Below, piece by piece: positions 40,789 through 47,608 of a stretch of DNA of 47,608 nucleotides (positions within the stretch are counted from its first letter, which is position 1; each line of letters opens with the position of its first letter). The translations under genes were made by a program, and so were the position numbers. A model generated the notes under the pieces. It made no database searches. It had not been told where the DNA came from and saw only the letters and a list, made by a program, of their open reading frames with translations. The DNA comes from an uncultured Bacteroidales bacterium (lineage in GTDB: Bacteria > Bacteroidota > Bacteroidia > Bacteroidales > Paludibacteraceae): NCBI GenBank assembly GCA_946403215.1, contig CAMIZG010000010.1:1-47608 (forward strand), in the 5' to 3' direction.

Positions 40789-42987
40789 TTAATTCCCCAG
40801 ATCACTGTGGAACTGGATGCGTACCAGCCGCACTTCAATTTCGGTGTAGTAGTCCTCTCCCAATTCCTGCATAGCAAGCTTGATATTGTCGTTCTCTGCA
40901 TGCTTGAAGTAGTCAAAAATCTCCTCAATGGCATCGGGGTCAATCACCTCCTCGAGGAAATAGCGGATGTTGAGTTTGGTGCCGGAATAGACGATGGCCT
41001 CAATCTCCTTGACTATCTCCTCCATCGACATGCCGAACCGTAGTGCGAGGTCATCAATGGCAATACGTCTGTCAATGGCCTCGATGATAGCTACCTTATG
41101 GGCGGATTTGTGCGCAACGGTCTTCACGCGCAGATCTTCGGGGCGGATAATCTCGTTCTCGTCCACATATTCCTTGATGACTTTCAGGAACTCTGTACCA
41201 TAGCGTTTGGCTTTGCCTGCACCTACACCAGGGATGTTCTGTAGTTCTTCCATCGTGATGGGGTAGAAGGTGGCCATGGCTTCCAGGCTAGGGTCTTGGA
41301 AGATGACGTACGGGGGGACGTCGTGCTGCTTGCTGACTTTCTTCCTCAGGTCTTTCAGAATACTATATAGCTCAGTGTCTGCAGCCGACGAGCCAATCAT
41401 ATTCTGCTCAATATTCTCTTCGGCATCCTCGTCCACCACCTCAATAGGAATCTCGAACTTGGTCGGTTTGCGCAGGAATTTCTTACCTTGTGCAGTGATG
41501 TGCACACTGCCGTAGCTGCTCATGTCTTTCTCGAGGAACCCGTGCATGAGTGCCTCTTTCATGATGGCCTGCAGAATTTCTTCACTCACATCCGAAGCCA
41601 CTCCGAAATTTTCCAGTTCGTTGTGCTGGAAACTAAGTACGTCGGGCGTCTTGTTGCCATGCAGGATATCCACGATGTGCTCTGCCTTGAATCGCTCGTT
41701 ACAGTCCTGGATGGTCTCTATGGCCAGTCCCAGCAGTTCGGTAGCGTCGTACTGTTTGAATACTTTGTTGCAGTTGTCGCAGCACCCGCAATTATCCTGC
41801 GGATACTTCTCGCCGAAGTAGTGTAGCAACAGCCGCCTACGGCAGGTGGATGACTCCATGTACTGCTGTGTTTCGGCGAGCAGTTGGTTGGTGATCTCTG
41901 CTTCCTGCATGTTGTTGTCCTGACGGCTCTTGTCCTGCTGGAAATTTCTGAGGCGCTCGATATCCTTGGGCGAGTAGAAACATATGCATCGTCCTTCGCC
42001 TCCATCGCGTCCGGCGCGACCGGTCTCCTGATAATAGCCCTCAAGTGATTTAGGCACATCGTAGTGGATAACGAAACGCACATCAGGCTTGTCAATACCC
42101 ATGCCAAAAGCAATCGTAGCCACTATGACCTGGCATTTCTCCATCAGGAACGCATCCTGGTTCTTGCTTCGCTCCTCGTTGTCCATGCCGGCGTGGTAAG
42201 GCAGGGCGCTGATGTTATTGACTTGCAAGATCTGCGCCAGCGACTCCACTTCCTTGCGCGCCATGCAATACACGATACCCGACTTACCCTCCATCTGCTT
42301 GATGAAGCGAACAAGATCCTTGTTCACATCACTGGTCTTCTGTCGAACTTCGTAGTACAGGTTCGGGCGGTTGAATGAACTCTTGAATATGGTGGCATCG
42401 GTTATTTGCAGGTTTTTCTGGATGTCTTGTTGCACCTTAGGCGTAGCGGTAGCCGTCAGAGCGATAATCGGTGCAGCGCCGATTTTCTCCACCAGCGGGC
42501 GAATATTCCTGTACTCCGGACGGAAGTCGTGCCCCCACTCGGATATACAATGCGCCTCGTCGATGGCGTAGAAACTAACCTTTACTCCCTGTAGCAACTC
42601 TACGTTCTCGGGCTTTTGCAACCCTTCAGGAGCCATGTACAGCAGTTTGGTCTTCCCCTGAATGATGTCCTCATGCACGGCGTGAATCTCCGGGCGGGTG
42701 AGTGAGGAGTTGATAAAGTGCGCCACGCTGTCCTCGTCGTAATAACTGCGCATTGCATCAACCTGGTTCTTCATCAGTGCGATAAGCGGCGATATGATGA
42801 TAGCCACACCATCCATCAACAGTGCGGGTAACTGGTAACACAGGCTCTTGCCGCCGCCGGTAGGCATCAGCACAAAGGCATTCTTGCCATCCATCACATT
42901 GTTGATGATGGCCTCCTGGTTACCTTTGAAATTGTCAAATCCGAAATTATGCTGCAAAGCAGCAATCAGTTGTTCGTGTCTTGTCAT
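40789..42987 (-). CDS. recQ: ATP-dependent DNA helicase RecQ
   Basis: RecQ unwinds DNA at stalled forks and in recombination. The 732-residue protein shows Walker A MPTGGGKSLCYQLP, the DEAH box AIDEAHCISEWGHDFRPEYR, motif VI YYQETGRAGRDGG, the RecQ zinc cysteines (CRRRLLLHYFGE, then CGCCDNC), a winged-helix region, and a C-terminal HRDC domain (FYPITMEELQNIPGVGAGKA). Beyond the HRDC an extra region of about 120 residues (KTVAHKSAHKVAIIEAIDRR onward) makes it longer than E. coli RecQ, as in other Bacteroidetes. A promoter lies about 77 bp upstream. Confidence 0.95.
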   Translation of the reverse strand: MTRHEQLIAALQHNFGFDNFKGNQEAIINNVMDGKNAFVLMPTGGGKSLCYQLPALLMDGVAIIISPLIALMKNQVDAMRSYYDEDSVAHFINSSLTRPEIHAVHEDIIQGKTKLLYMAPEGLQKPENVELLQGVKVSFYAIDEAHCISEWGHDFRPEYRNIRPLVEKIGAAPIIALTATATPKVQQDIQKNLQITDATIFKSSFNRPNLYYEVRQKTSDVNKDLVRFIKQMEGKSGIVYCMARKEVESLAQILQVNNISALPYHAGMDNEERSKNQDAFLMEKCQVIVATIAFGMGIDKPDVRFVIHYDVPKSLEGYYQETGRAGRDGGEGRCICFYSPKDIERLRNFQQDKSRQDNNMQEAEITNQLLAETQQYMESSTCRRRLLLHYFGEKYPQDNCGCCDNCNKVFKQYDATELLGLAIETIQDCNERFKAEHIVDILHGNKTPDVLSFQHNELENFGVASDVSEEILQAIMKEALMHGFLEKDMSSYGSVHITAQGKKFLRKPTKFEIPIEVVDEDAEENIEQNMIGSSAADTELYSILKDLRKKVSKQHDVPPYVIFQDPSLEAMATFYPITMEELQNIPGVGAGKAKRYGTEFLKVIKEYVDENEIIRPEDLRVKTVAHKSAHKVAIIEAIDRRIAIDDLALRFGMSMEEIVKEIEAIVYSGTKLNIRYFLEEVIDPDAIEEIFDYFKHAENDNIKLAMQELGEDYYTEIEVRLVRIQFHSDLGN

Positions 42988-43063
42988 ATACTGATTTGAG
43001 TGGTATCGTTGTCGTAATTAGGTGATATACAAAGCACTAAAATTATTCACCGAATTTCGACTA

Positions 43064-43095
43064 CAAAGATACAAAATTAATTTGATATATGCAAA
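43064..43095 (-). promoter_or_regulatory. Bacteroidetes-type promoter for recQ
   Basis: Read on the minus strand: TTTG (43095-43092), a 20-bp spacer, then TATCTTTG (43071-43064), a full match. Confidence 0.75.
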
Positions 43096-43238
43096 TTTTT
43101 CTGCAAAAAAATTATTCGGTTTATAGCAGGAAACATTTGTGTTATTATAAAAAGTAGTCTGCCGCATATGCGTAAATCTCTTACTTTGCCTAAAAAATGA
43201 CAATTTCCAAGTCGCAGAATAAAAAAAATGCCAAATCT

Positions 43239-43270
43239 CTTGCAAATGTCGATTTTTTTTTGTACCTTTG
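43239..43270 (+). promoter_or_regulatory. Bacteroidetes-type promoter for the gene at 43373
   Basis: CTTG at 43239-43242, a 20-bp spacer, then TACCTTTG at 43263-43270. The resulting leader of about 95 nt holds the hairpin at 43281-43317. Confidence 0.72.
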
Positions 43271-43280
43271 TAGCGTTGGA

Positions 43281-43317
43281 GTATGTGCACGTGTGCCCCG
43301 CATGCGCGAGCACATAC
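43281..43317 (+). promoter_or_regulatory. Leader hairpin, 8-bp stem
   Basis: GTATGTGC (43281-43288) pairs perfectly with GCACATAC (43310-43317) around a GC-rich 21-nt loop, within the leader of the next gene. No T-run follows, so it is not a simple terminator. Function unknown. Confidence 0.45.
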
Positions 43318-43372
43318 ACCATAAAGTTTAGATTGAATCGCATATTTGCGTGAAACGGTTAGTTTTTTTGCT

Positions 43373-44173
43373 ATGAATAGTTTCAACCCGCGTCACTTAT
43401 TGTTGCTGCTTCTGCTCGTTCTTCCTATGCTCGCGATGGCCGACGACAGTCCTATGTATCGTATTGTCTTGCGGTCGGGGCAAGTTGTCGTGGGCGAGGT
43501 GCTCAGGCATAACGAAGAGGTAGTTATTGTCAAAGACCAATCCGGCGCACGCTTTCAGTACCCGGCTGGAGAGGTGGAGCAGATAACTGAGCTGGTAGCA
43601 AGTCAGGAATCGAAAACAGAAGATGTAGCGGAAGAAGAGGTTACCTCTCGCACGGTGTCAAATGTCAAGCGTACCTCGATGGGCTTCCGCTTTGCCGGCG
43701 GCGTGGCAAGCATAGGCGGCCGGGTCGGCGGTGTGGCTGCTGCTGATTTCCGGTTAGGGGCTAACAACCTGGGCGGAAAGCATATATTCCTCGGCGGTCA
43801 GGTTGGCTACCGTGCACTGATGACTCCCGAACTGGTGGATGGCAAGCAGAACGTGACGGTGCTATCCGTTATCCCTATTGATGTTGTGATGGAGCTGCCG
43901 CTTATTCAGGGCGTGCATGTGCCGATGATAGGCGCTAATATCGGTTACGGAATTGGGGTATCCAAGATTCGCGGCGGAGTGAATGCCGGATTGTCGTTTG
44001 GCTACCGCTACCAATTCTCGCGTACAGGTGCCTTCCATCTGAGTGCTGCCTGCGAGGTGCAGCAGCTGGCTGCAGGAAAGCACGACATTGAGATTGAAGC
44101 CGGTCAAACATTCACATCCAATGGCCGAAGAACGGCTGTCATGGGATTGTTAACTCTTGGAATATTGTTCTAA
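43373..44173 (+). CDS. Exported protein with a small beta domain and a barrel-like C-terminus
   Basis: A 266-residue exported protein with a signal peptide (MNSFNPRHLLLLLLLVLPMLAMA). An N-terminal beta motif reads RIVLRSGQVVVGEVLRHNEE and VKDQSGARFQYPAGEVEQI, resembling short Sm-like/SHD1-type modules. A Ser/Glu linker leads to a C-terminal part with Gly-rich amphipathic strands (GFRFAGGVASIGGRVGG, VMGLLTLGILF) suggestive of an outer-membrane barrel. The ATG at 43373 gives the signal peptide; a TTG at 43346 would add nine residues. The next gene overlaps by one base (TAATG). Confidence 0.7.
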   Translation: MNSFNPRHLLLLLLLVLPMLAMADDSPMYRIVLRSGQVVVGEVLRHNEEVVIVKDQSGARFQYPAGEVEQITELVASQESKTEDVAEEEVTSRTVSNVKRTSMGFRFAGGVASIGGRVGGVAAADFRLGANNLGGKHIFLGGQVGYRALMTPELVDGKQNVTVLSVIPIDVVMELPLIQGVHVPMIGANIGYGIGVSKIRGGVNAGLSFGYRYQFSRTGAFHLSAACEVQQLAAGKHDIEIEAGQTFTSNGRRTAVMGLLTLGILF

Positions 44174-44382
44174 TGAAGCAGAGAAACTCATCCAGTGGCA
44201 AATTCAAGCGGCAGCCGAGGAATCATCCTATAACGGTGCTGCTGAACGATAGTGAGATGCGTACCATCACGCGGTACTGCGAGCGATACAAGTACAGCAA
44301 CAGATCAGAAATGATTAGGCAGACGCTCATTCACGCTATACTGAAGAAATTTGACAAAGACAGTCCCACACTGTTTGACTAA
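44173..44382 (+). CDS. Small ribbon-helix-helix-like protein
   Basis: A 69-residue basic protein. HPITVLLNDSEMRTITRYCE gives one beta-strand and a helix, and YSNRSEMIRQTLIHAILKKF the second helix, a pattern like CopG/MetJ or MobC-type ribbon-helix-helix DNA-binding proteins. It overlaps the upstream gene by one base and abuts the antiporter gene with no gap, so all three should be cotranscribed. It could regulate this operon. The assignment rests on the fold pattern alone. Confidence 0.62.
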   Translation: MKQRNSSSGKFKRQPRNHPITVLLNDSEMRTITRYCERYKYSNRSEMIRQTLIHAILKKFDKDSPTLFD

Positions 44383-46263
44383 ATGATAACGAACAGTCTT
44401 GCCATATTATCCCTTGTTCTGGCCATCATCTGGCTGGTGCCAATGGTGTGCCGCAAGATCCGCGTGCCGGCTATCGTGGGGTTCATCCTGGTGGGTATAC
44501 TGATAGGCGAGCATGGCTTGGGGCTGATAGGTCAGAACGCAACTATTGACATACTGGGCAAGATGGGTATGTTGTACATCATGCTTCAGGCGGGTATTGA
44601 GATTGACATGAATGACTTCCGTCAGTACCGTACCGGTGCGGTAGTGTTCGGGCTATATACGTTTCTTTTCCCCTTCCTGTTGGGAATTCTTGCCGCGCGT
44701 GTGATGGGTATGACGTGGGCTACGAGCGCGCTACTGGGTGCGATGTTCGGCAGTCACACGCTGATGACCTATCCTATTGTTGGCCGTTACGGCGTACAGC
44801 AGTCGGCTGCTGTGAATATGACCGTGGGTGCTACGATGCTATCCATCACGCTGTCGCTACTCGTGTTGGCTGTGCTCAAGAGCAAGTTGCTGGCCGGTGG
44901 CGGTTCGGAGTACTGGTGGGCGCTGGCGGGCAAGACAACATTATTGGGTATTGTTACGTTCGGTGTGTTCCCGCAGATAGCCCGGTGGTTCTTCCGCTAC
45001 AAGCAGGATACAGCCTCCGGTTTTGCCATGGTGATGCTCATGCTTGTTGCTGCAGCAGGATTAGCCGATTGGGCGGGGCTTGAAGGCATACTGGGTGCGT
45101 TCCTTTGCGGCGTGGCGCTCAATAAGTGGGTGCCCAACTTGTCACCGCTGATGGGTAGAATCAACTTCGTGGGCAACACAATCTTCGTTCCGCTGTTCCT
45201 GCTGGGAGTAGGCATGATGATTGATGTCAGTCTGGTTGTCGCAGGGTGGGGAACAGCCATCATGGCGCTGGTGATGATAGCCACCAAGTATGTAGGTAAA
45301 TCGCTTGCCGCGTGGGCAGCACAGCGAACCTTCAACCTGTCTGCTGATGAGCGTAAGCTGATGTTCGGCCTCACGCATGCTACGGCTGCCGGCACATTGG
45401 CCATAGTGACCATCGGTTATCAGGTCGGGCTGTTTGACCTGACTATACTCAACGGCACAGTGGTAATGATCTTGGTGCTGTGTACGACCGCCTCGTTCAT
45501 CACCGAGCACGCAGCCAAGGCTATTGCCCTGCAGGAAGAGGCGCGACTGGAGAGTGAGCGAACGGAAGACCGTTGGCTTGTGATGCAGGTTGCCGAACAG
45601 AAGGATGATGCCTTGCTTAGTGTTTCTACGCTCAGCCAACTGCCCGAACCGGAGTTCGTGACGGCTGTCGATTGGCAGGATGCCGAGCATTTCGTTGAAC
45701 TATCCGGCAAATCGGTGGTCATCTACCACGAGCATCAACCGCTGAACACCATCAGCCGTCTGGTGGTAGCTGTGCCACGCTATGCTGAGAAAGAGTGGGA
45801 CTTTATCTCCTGCTTCGGTCAGATTCGTCGTCTCAGCAGCCAGATCGGTGCCAAGGTGGTCTTCTATTGCAATAGTGACACAAAGCGGCCGTTGCAAGCA
45901 CTCTGTGCCCGTCCCGGTAAGTTCCTGAGGGCATCCTATCGTGAGATGAATGACTGGGCAGATGTGCCGCAGATAGCCAAACAGATGCGTGCCGATGACA
46001 TGCTCGTGTTGCTTCAATCGCGCTACGCTACGCCGAGTTATAACCCACAGTTCAAATTGGTGCCTTCTATCCTCAAGGAGAACTTCGCAGAATACAGCAC
46101 CTTGCTGCTCTTCCCCGAGCAGCGCACGCATGCCGAGGGACAAGACTGGTTGCTTACGGATATACCACAACCTTCCACAATCTGGCGTTTGCTCGGTAGC
46201 ATGAAAGAACGAATGCAGAATGTGTGGCGCAAGCCCCAACAGACAGATAAATCAAATAAATAG
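44383..46263 (+). CDS. Kef/CPA2-type cation:proton antiporter
   Basis: A 626-residue membrane protein. Residues about 1-385 form the CPA2 exchanger core: RKIRVPAIVGFILVGILIGE, GMLYIMLQAGIEIDMNDF, GAMFGSHTLMTYPIVGR, and GLEGILGAFLCGVALN. The Asp of the usual ion-binding ND motif region is not obvious in the GSHTLMTYP segment, so the transported ion is uncertain. Residues about 390-626 form a soluble cytoplasmic tail with two alpha/beta segments (WLVMQVAEQ, RLVVAVPRY) rather than a TrkA-N domain. It starts immediately after the stop of the ribbon-helix-helix gene. Confidence 0.88.
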   Translation: MITNSLAILSLVLAIIWLVPMVCRKIRVPAIVGFILVGILIGEHGLGLIGQNATIDILGKMGMLYIMLQAGIEIDMNDFRQYRTGAVVFGLYTFLFPFLLGILAARVMGMTWATSALLGAMFGSHTLMTYPIVGRYGVQQSAAVNMTVGATMLSITLSLLVLAVLKSKLLAGGGSEYWWALAGKTTLLGIVTFGVFPQIARWFFRYKQDTASGFAMVMLMLVAAAGLADWAGLEGILGAFLCGVALNKWVPNLSPLMGRINFVGNTIFVPLFLLGVGMMIDVSLVVAGWGTAIMALVMIATKYVGKSLAAWAAQRTFNLSADERKLMFGLTHATAAGTLAIVTIGYQVGLFDLTILNGTVVMILVLCTTASFITEHAAKAIALQEEARLESERTEDRWLVMQVAEQKDDALLSVSTLSQLPEPEFVTAVDWQDAEHFVELSGKSVVIYHEHQPLNTISRLVVAVPRYAEKEWDFISCFGQIRRLSSQIGAKVVFYCNSDTKRPLQALCARPGKFLRASYREMNDWADVPQIAKQMRADDMLVLLQSRYATPSYNPQFKLVPSILKENFAEYSTLLLFPEQRTHAEGQDWLLTDIPQPSTIWRLLGSMKERMQNVWRKPQQTDKSNK

Positions 46264-46270
46264 TAAAGAT

Positions 46271-47608
46271 ATGAAACGCTCAATTCTTTTACTCATTAGT
46301 GCATTGGTACTCAATTGGTCACTGAATGCCGCAGAGACCTATACGGTGAACTGGTCGGCGAACGGCAGTATAGTGTATTCCACCAATCAGTTGGAGGGTA
46401 TGATGATTGTGGAATTGCCGGAAACACCTACAGCCTGCGATGCATACGGCTATACGTTTGTCGGCTGGAGCGACCAACCGATTACCGGGTCGCAGAGTTG
46501 GGAACCTGACGTATTGTATACGGATGCCAGCGAAATGCCGTTGGTTTATGGTGATGTAACGTACTACGCTGTGTTCCGCTCGGATGTCTCTGTAGGCGGA
46601 GGTGGAACGATGGAGTACGTCACTTCATGCGAAAACAGCAATCCTGCAGGGGGGGATCCGACGGGGGCAACCAGCGGCACGCTTACGGGCGGACAGACTT
46701 GGGAGGTAAAAAGTGGCAATATATTGTATATTGCCGGTGGCGGTTCTATCGACGGATTTACTACACCGGATGAGGCACCTTGGTATGATTATAGTACTAA
46801 TATTTCAACTCTTTATCTGAATGCAGACTTTTTCAGCATAGGTGACTACGTGTTCTATAGCCTGAATAGTCTGTCAATGATTCAATCGCCGTCAGCATAC
46901 GTGCCAACACTGACCTCCACTTCGTTTAACACGAGTTCCATCGGCAAACAGATTACGTTGAGTATCCGTGGTAGCCTGAAGAGCCAATACGAGAGTGACC
47001 CATACTGGGGAATGATGAATGTGTATGCTTCTGATTCCGGCGGCGATGATCCTGTGGCGGGGGATCAATATACGGTCAACTGGTCGGTCAACGGCAGCAT
47101 AGTGTATTCCACCTCTCATCAGGCAGGCGATATGATTGCGGAATTGCCGGAAACACCTACGGCCTGCGAGGGCTACGGCTATACGTTTGTCGGCTGGAGT
47201 GATCAGCCGATTATAGGGGGGCAGAGTATGGCTCCGAACTTATATACGGATGCCAGCGAATTCCCGTTAGTTTATAGTGATGTAACGTACTATGCGGTGT
47301 TCCGCTCGGACGCAACAACCGGTGGAGGTTCATACGAAACGGTTGATGTACTGACGCTTGCTATGACGGGTGTGCAAAGTGGCTCAACAGGCTATTCAGA
47401 CTGGTCAAATGTCACGGTCAATTCAAGTGCAATGTATGCCGGTAATTCTGCCGGAGGGAATGATGCTATACAGTTGCGATCGAGCGGCAACACTTCTGGT
47501 ATCATATCAACTGAGTCCGGAGGTATGGCTTCCAAGGTTTCCGTAGAGTGGAGCTCCAAGACCTCAACCGGACAAACGCTGAATATATATGGTTCAACTA
47601 CCCCGTTC
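46271..47608 (+). CDS. Repeat-rich surface protein, N-terminal part (3' end outside window)
   Basis: The frame is open from the ATG at 46271 to the last base (446 codons). A signal peptide (MKRSILLLISALVLNWSLNA) is followed by two copies of an InlB B-repeat/Listeria-Bacteroides-like module, residues about 21-108 and 262-350. Each reads TVNWSxNGSIVYST, ELPETPTAC, YGYTFVGWSDQPI and DVTYYAVFRSD. Between them, LYLNADFFSIGDYVFYSLNS resembles a leucine-rich BspA-type unit. The two modules are also close at DNA level, so the copy is recent or gene-converted. Likely a secreted or cell-surface adhesin-like protein. Its end and any sorting signal are not visible. Confidence 0.8.
   Translation, partial: MKRSILLLISALVLNWSLNAAETYTVNWSANGSIVYSTNQLEGMMIVELPETPTACDAYGYTFVGWSDQPITGSQSWEPDVLYTDASEMPLVYGDVTYYAVFRSDVSVGGGGTMEYVTSCENSNPAGGDPTGATSGTLTGGQTWEVKSGNILYIAGGGSIDGFTTPDEAPWYDYSTNISTLYLNADFFSIGDYVFYSLNSLSMIQSPSAYVPTLTSTSFNTSSIGKQITLSIRGSLKSQYESDPYWGMMNVYASDSGGDDPVAGDQYTVNWSVNGSIVYSTSHQAGDMIAELPETPTACEGYGYTFVGWSDQPIIGGQSMAPNLYTDASEFPLVYSDVTYYAVFRSDATTGGGSYETVDVLTLAMTGVQSGSTGYSDWSNVTVNSSAMYAGNSAGGNDAIQLRSSGNTSGIISTESGGMASKVSVEWSSKTSTGQTLNIYGSTTPF

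Larger units (their letters stand above)
42988..43372. other. Divergent intergenic region, recQ / barrel-like gene
   Basis: No gene seen. AT-rich, holding the recQ promoter on the minus strand, the plus-strand promoter, and a hairpin in the plus-strand leader (43281-43317). Confidence 0.6.

Overview
This window looks like a chromosomal segment of an uncultured member of the Bacteroidales. Three things in the sequence point there. Several promoters match the Bacteroidetes form (TTTG or TTG, a 20-bp spacer, then TAnnTTTG). The protein families are typical of the phylum: a TonB-dependent receptor paired with a DUF4249 lipoprotein, DUF4293, a CcdA/thioredoxin fusion of the DsbD kind, a 445-residue glucose-6-phosphate isomerase, and MurA with Asp in place of the active-site Cys. 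Intergenic spaces carry arrays of 7-bp repeats of a kind I associate with this group. I would not name a genus.

Layout. 1-5053: end of a class I fumarase, a degenerate M23/LytM membrane protein, dxr, rseP and a hexapeptide acyltransferase. 5056-9990: TonB-dependent receptor, DUF4249 lipoprotein, DUF4293 membrane protein, MscS channel. 10045-12674: aminotransferase plus CoA-transferase. 12675-16097 (minus): two GH13 lipoproteins. 16368-20187: fabD, a MATE transporter and a secreted DUF6359-like protein. 20263-20334 (minus): tRNA-Glu(CTC) with a structured leader. 20678-24937: nadE, murB, murA, followed by a C-terminal scrap of hypoxanthine phosphoribosyltransferase and a secreted alpha/beta hydrolase. 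26729-30548: an AT-rich island with a zinc-ribbon/GIY-YIG nuclease, a SIR2-like protein and a regulator joining an HTH, a sigma region 4-like segment and an RNA polymerase alpha-CTD-like domain. 31137-35608: macro-like protein, AsmA-like protein, ion channel and DsbD-like protein, tightly packed. 35761-36738: outer-membrane protein. 36820-42987 (minus): recQ, lysS, gpsA, pgi. 43373-47608: barrel-like protein, ribbon-helix-helix protein, Kef-type antiporter and the start of a repeat-rich surface protein.

Most of the window is housekeeping: cell wall (murA, murB), isoprenoid (dxr), fatty acid (fabD), NAD (nadE), glycolysis and lipid precursors (pgi, gpsA), and envelope stress or redox (rseP, dsbD-like). 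The best candidate for an undescribed system is the AT-rich island. A likely NAD-consuming SIR2 protein sits directly between a nuclease and a transcription-factor-like protein of unusual architecture, which suggests defence or mobile-element conflict.

A second theme is short repeats that have entered genes. The same 7-bp repeat family found between genes also lies inside the MATE transporter (three sites) and the DsbD-like protein. The DsbD-like gene also carries an 82-bp imperfect palindrome. All of these leave the reading frames open.
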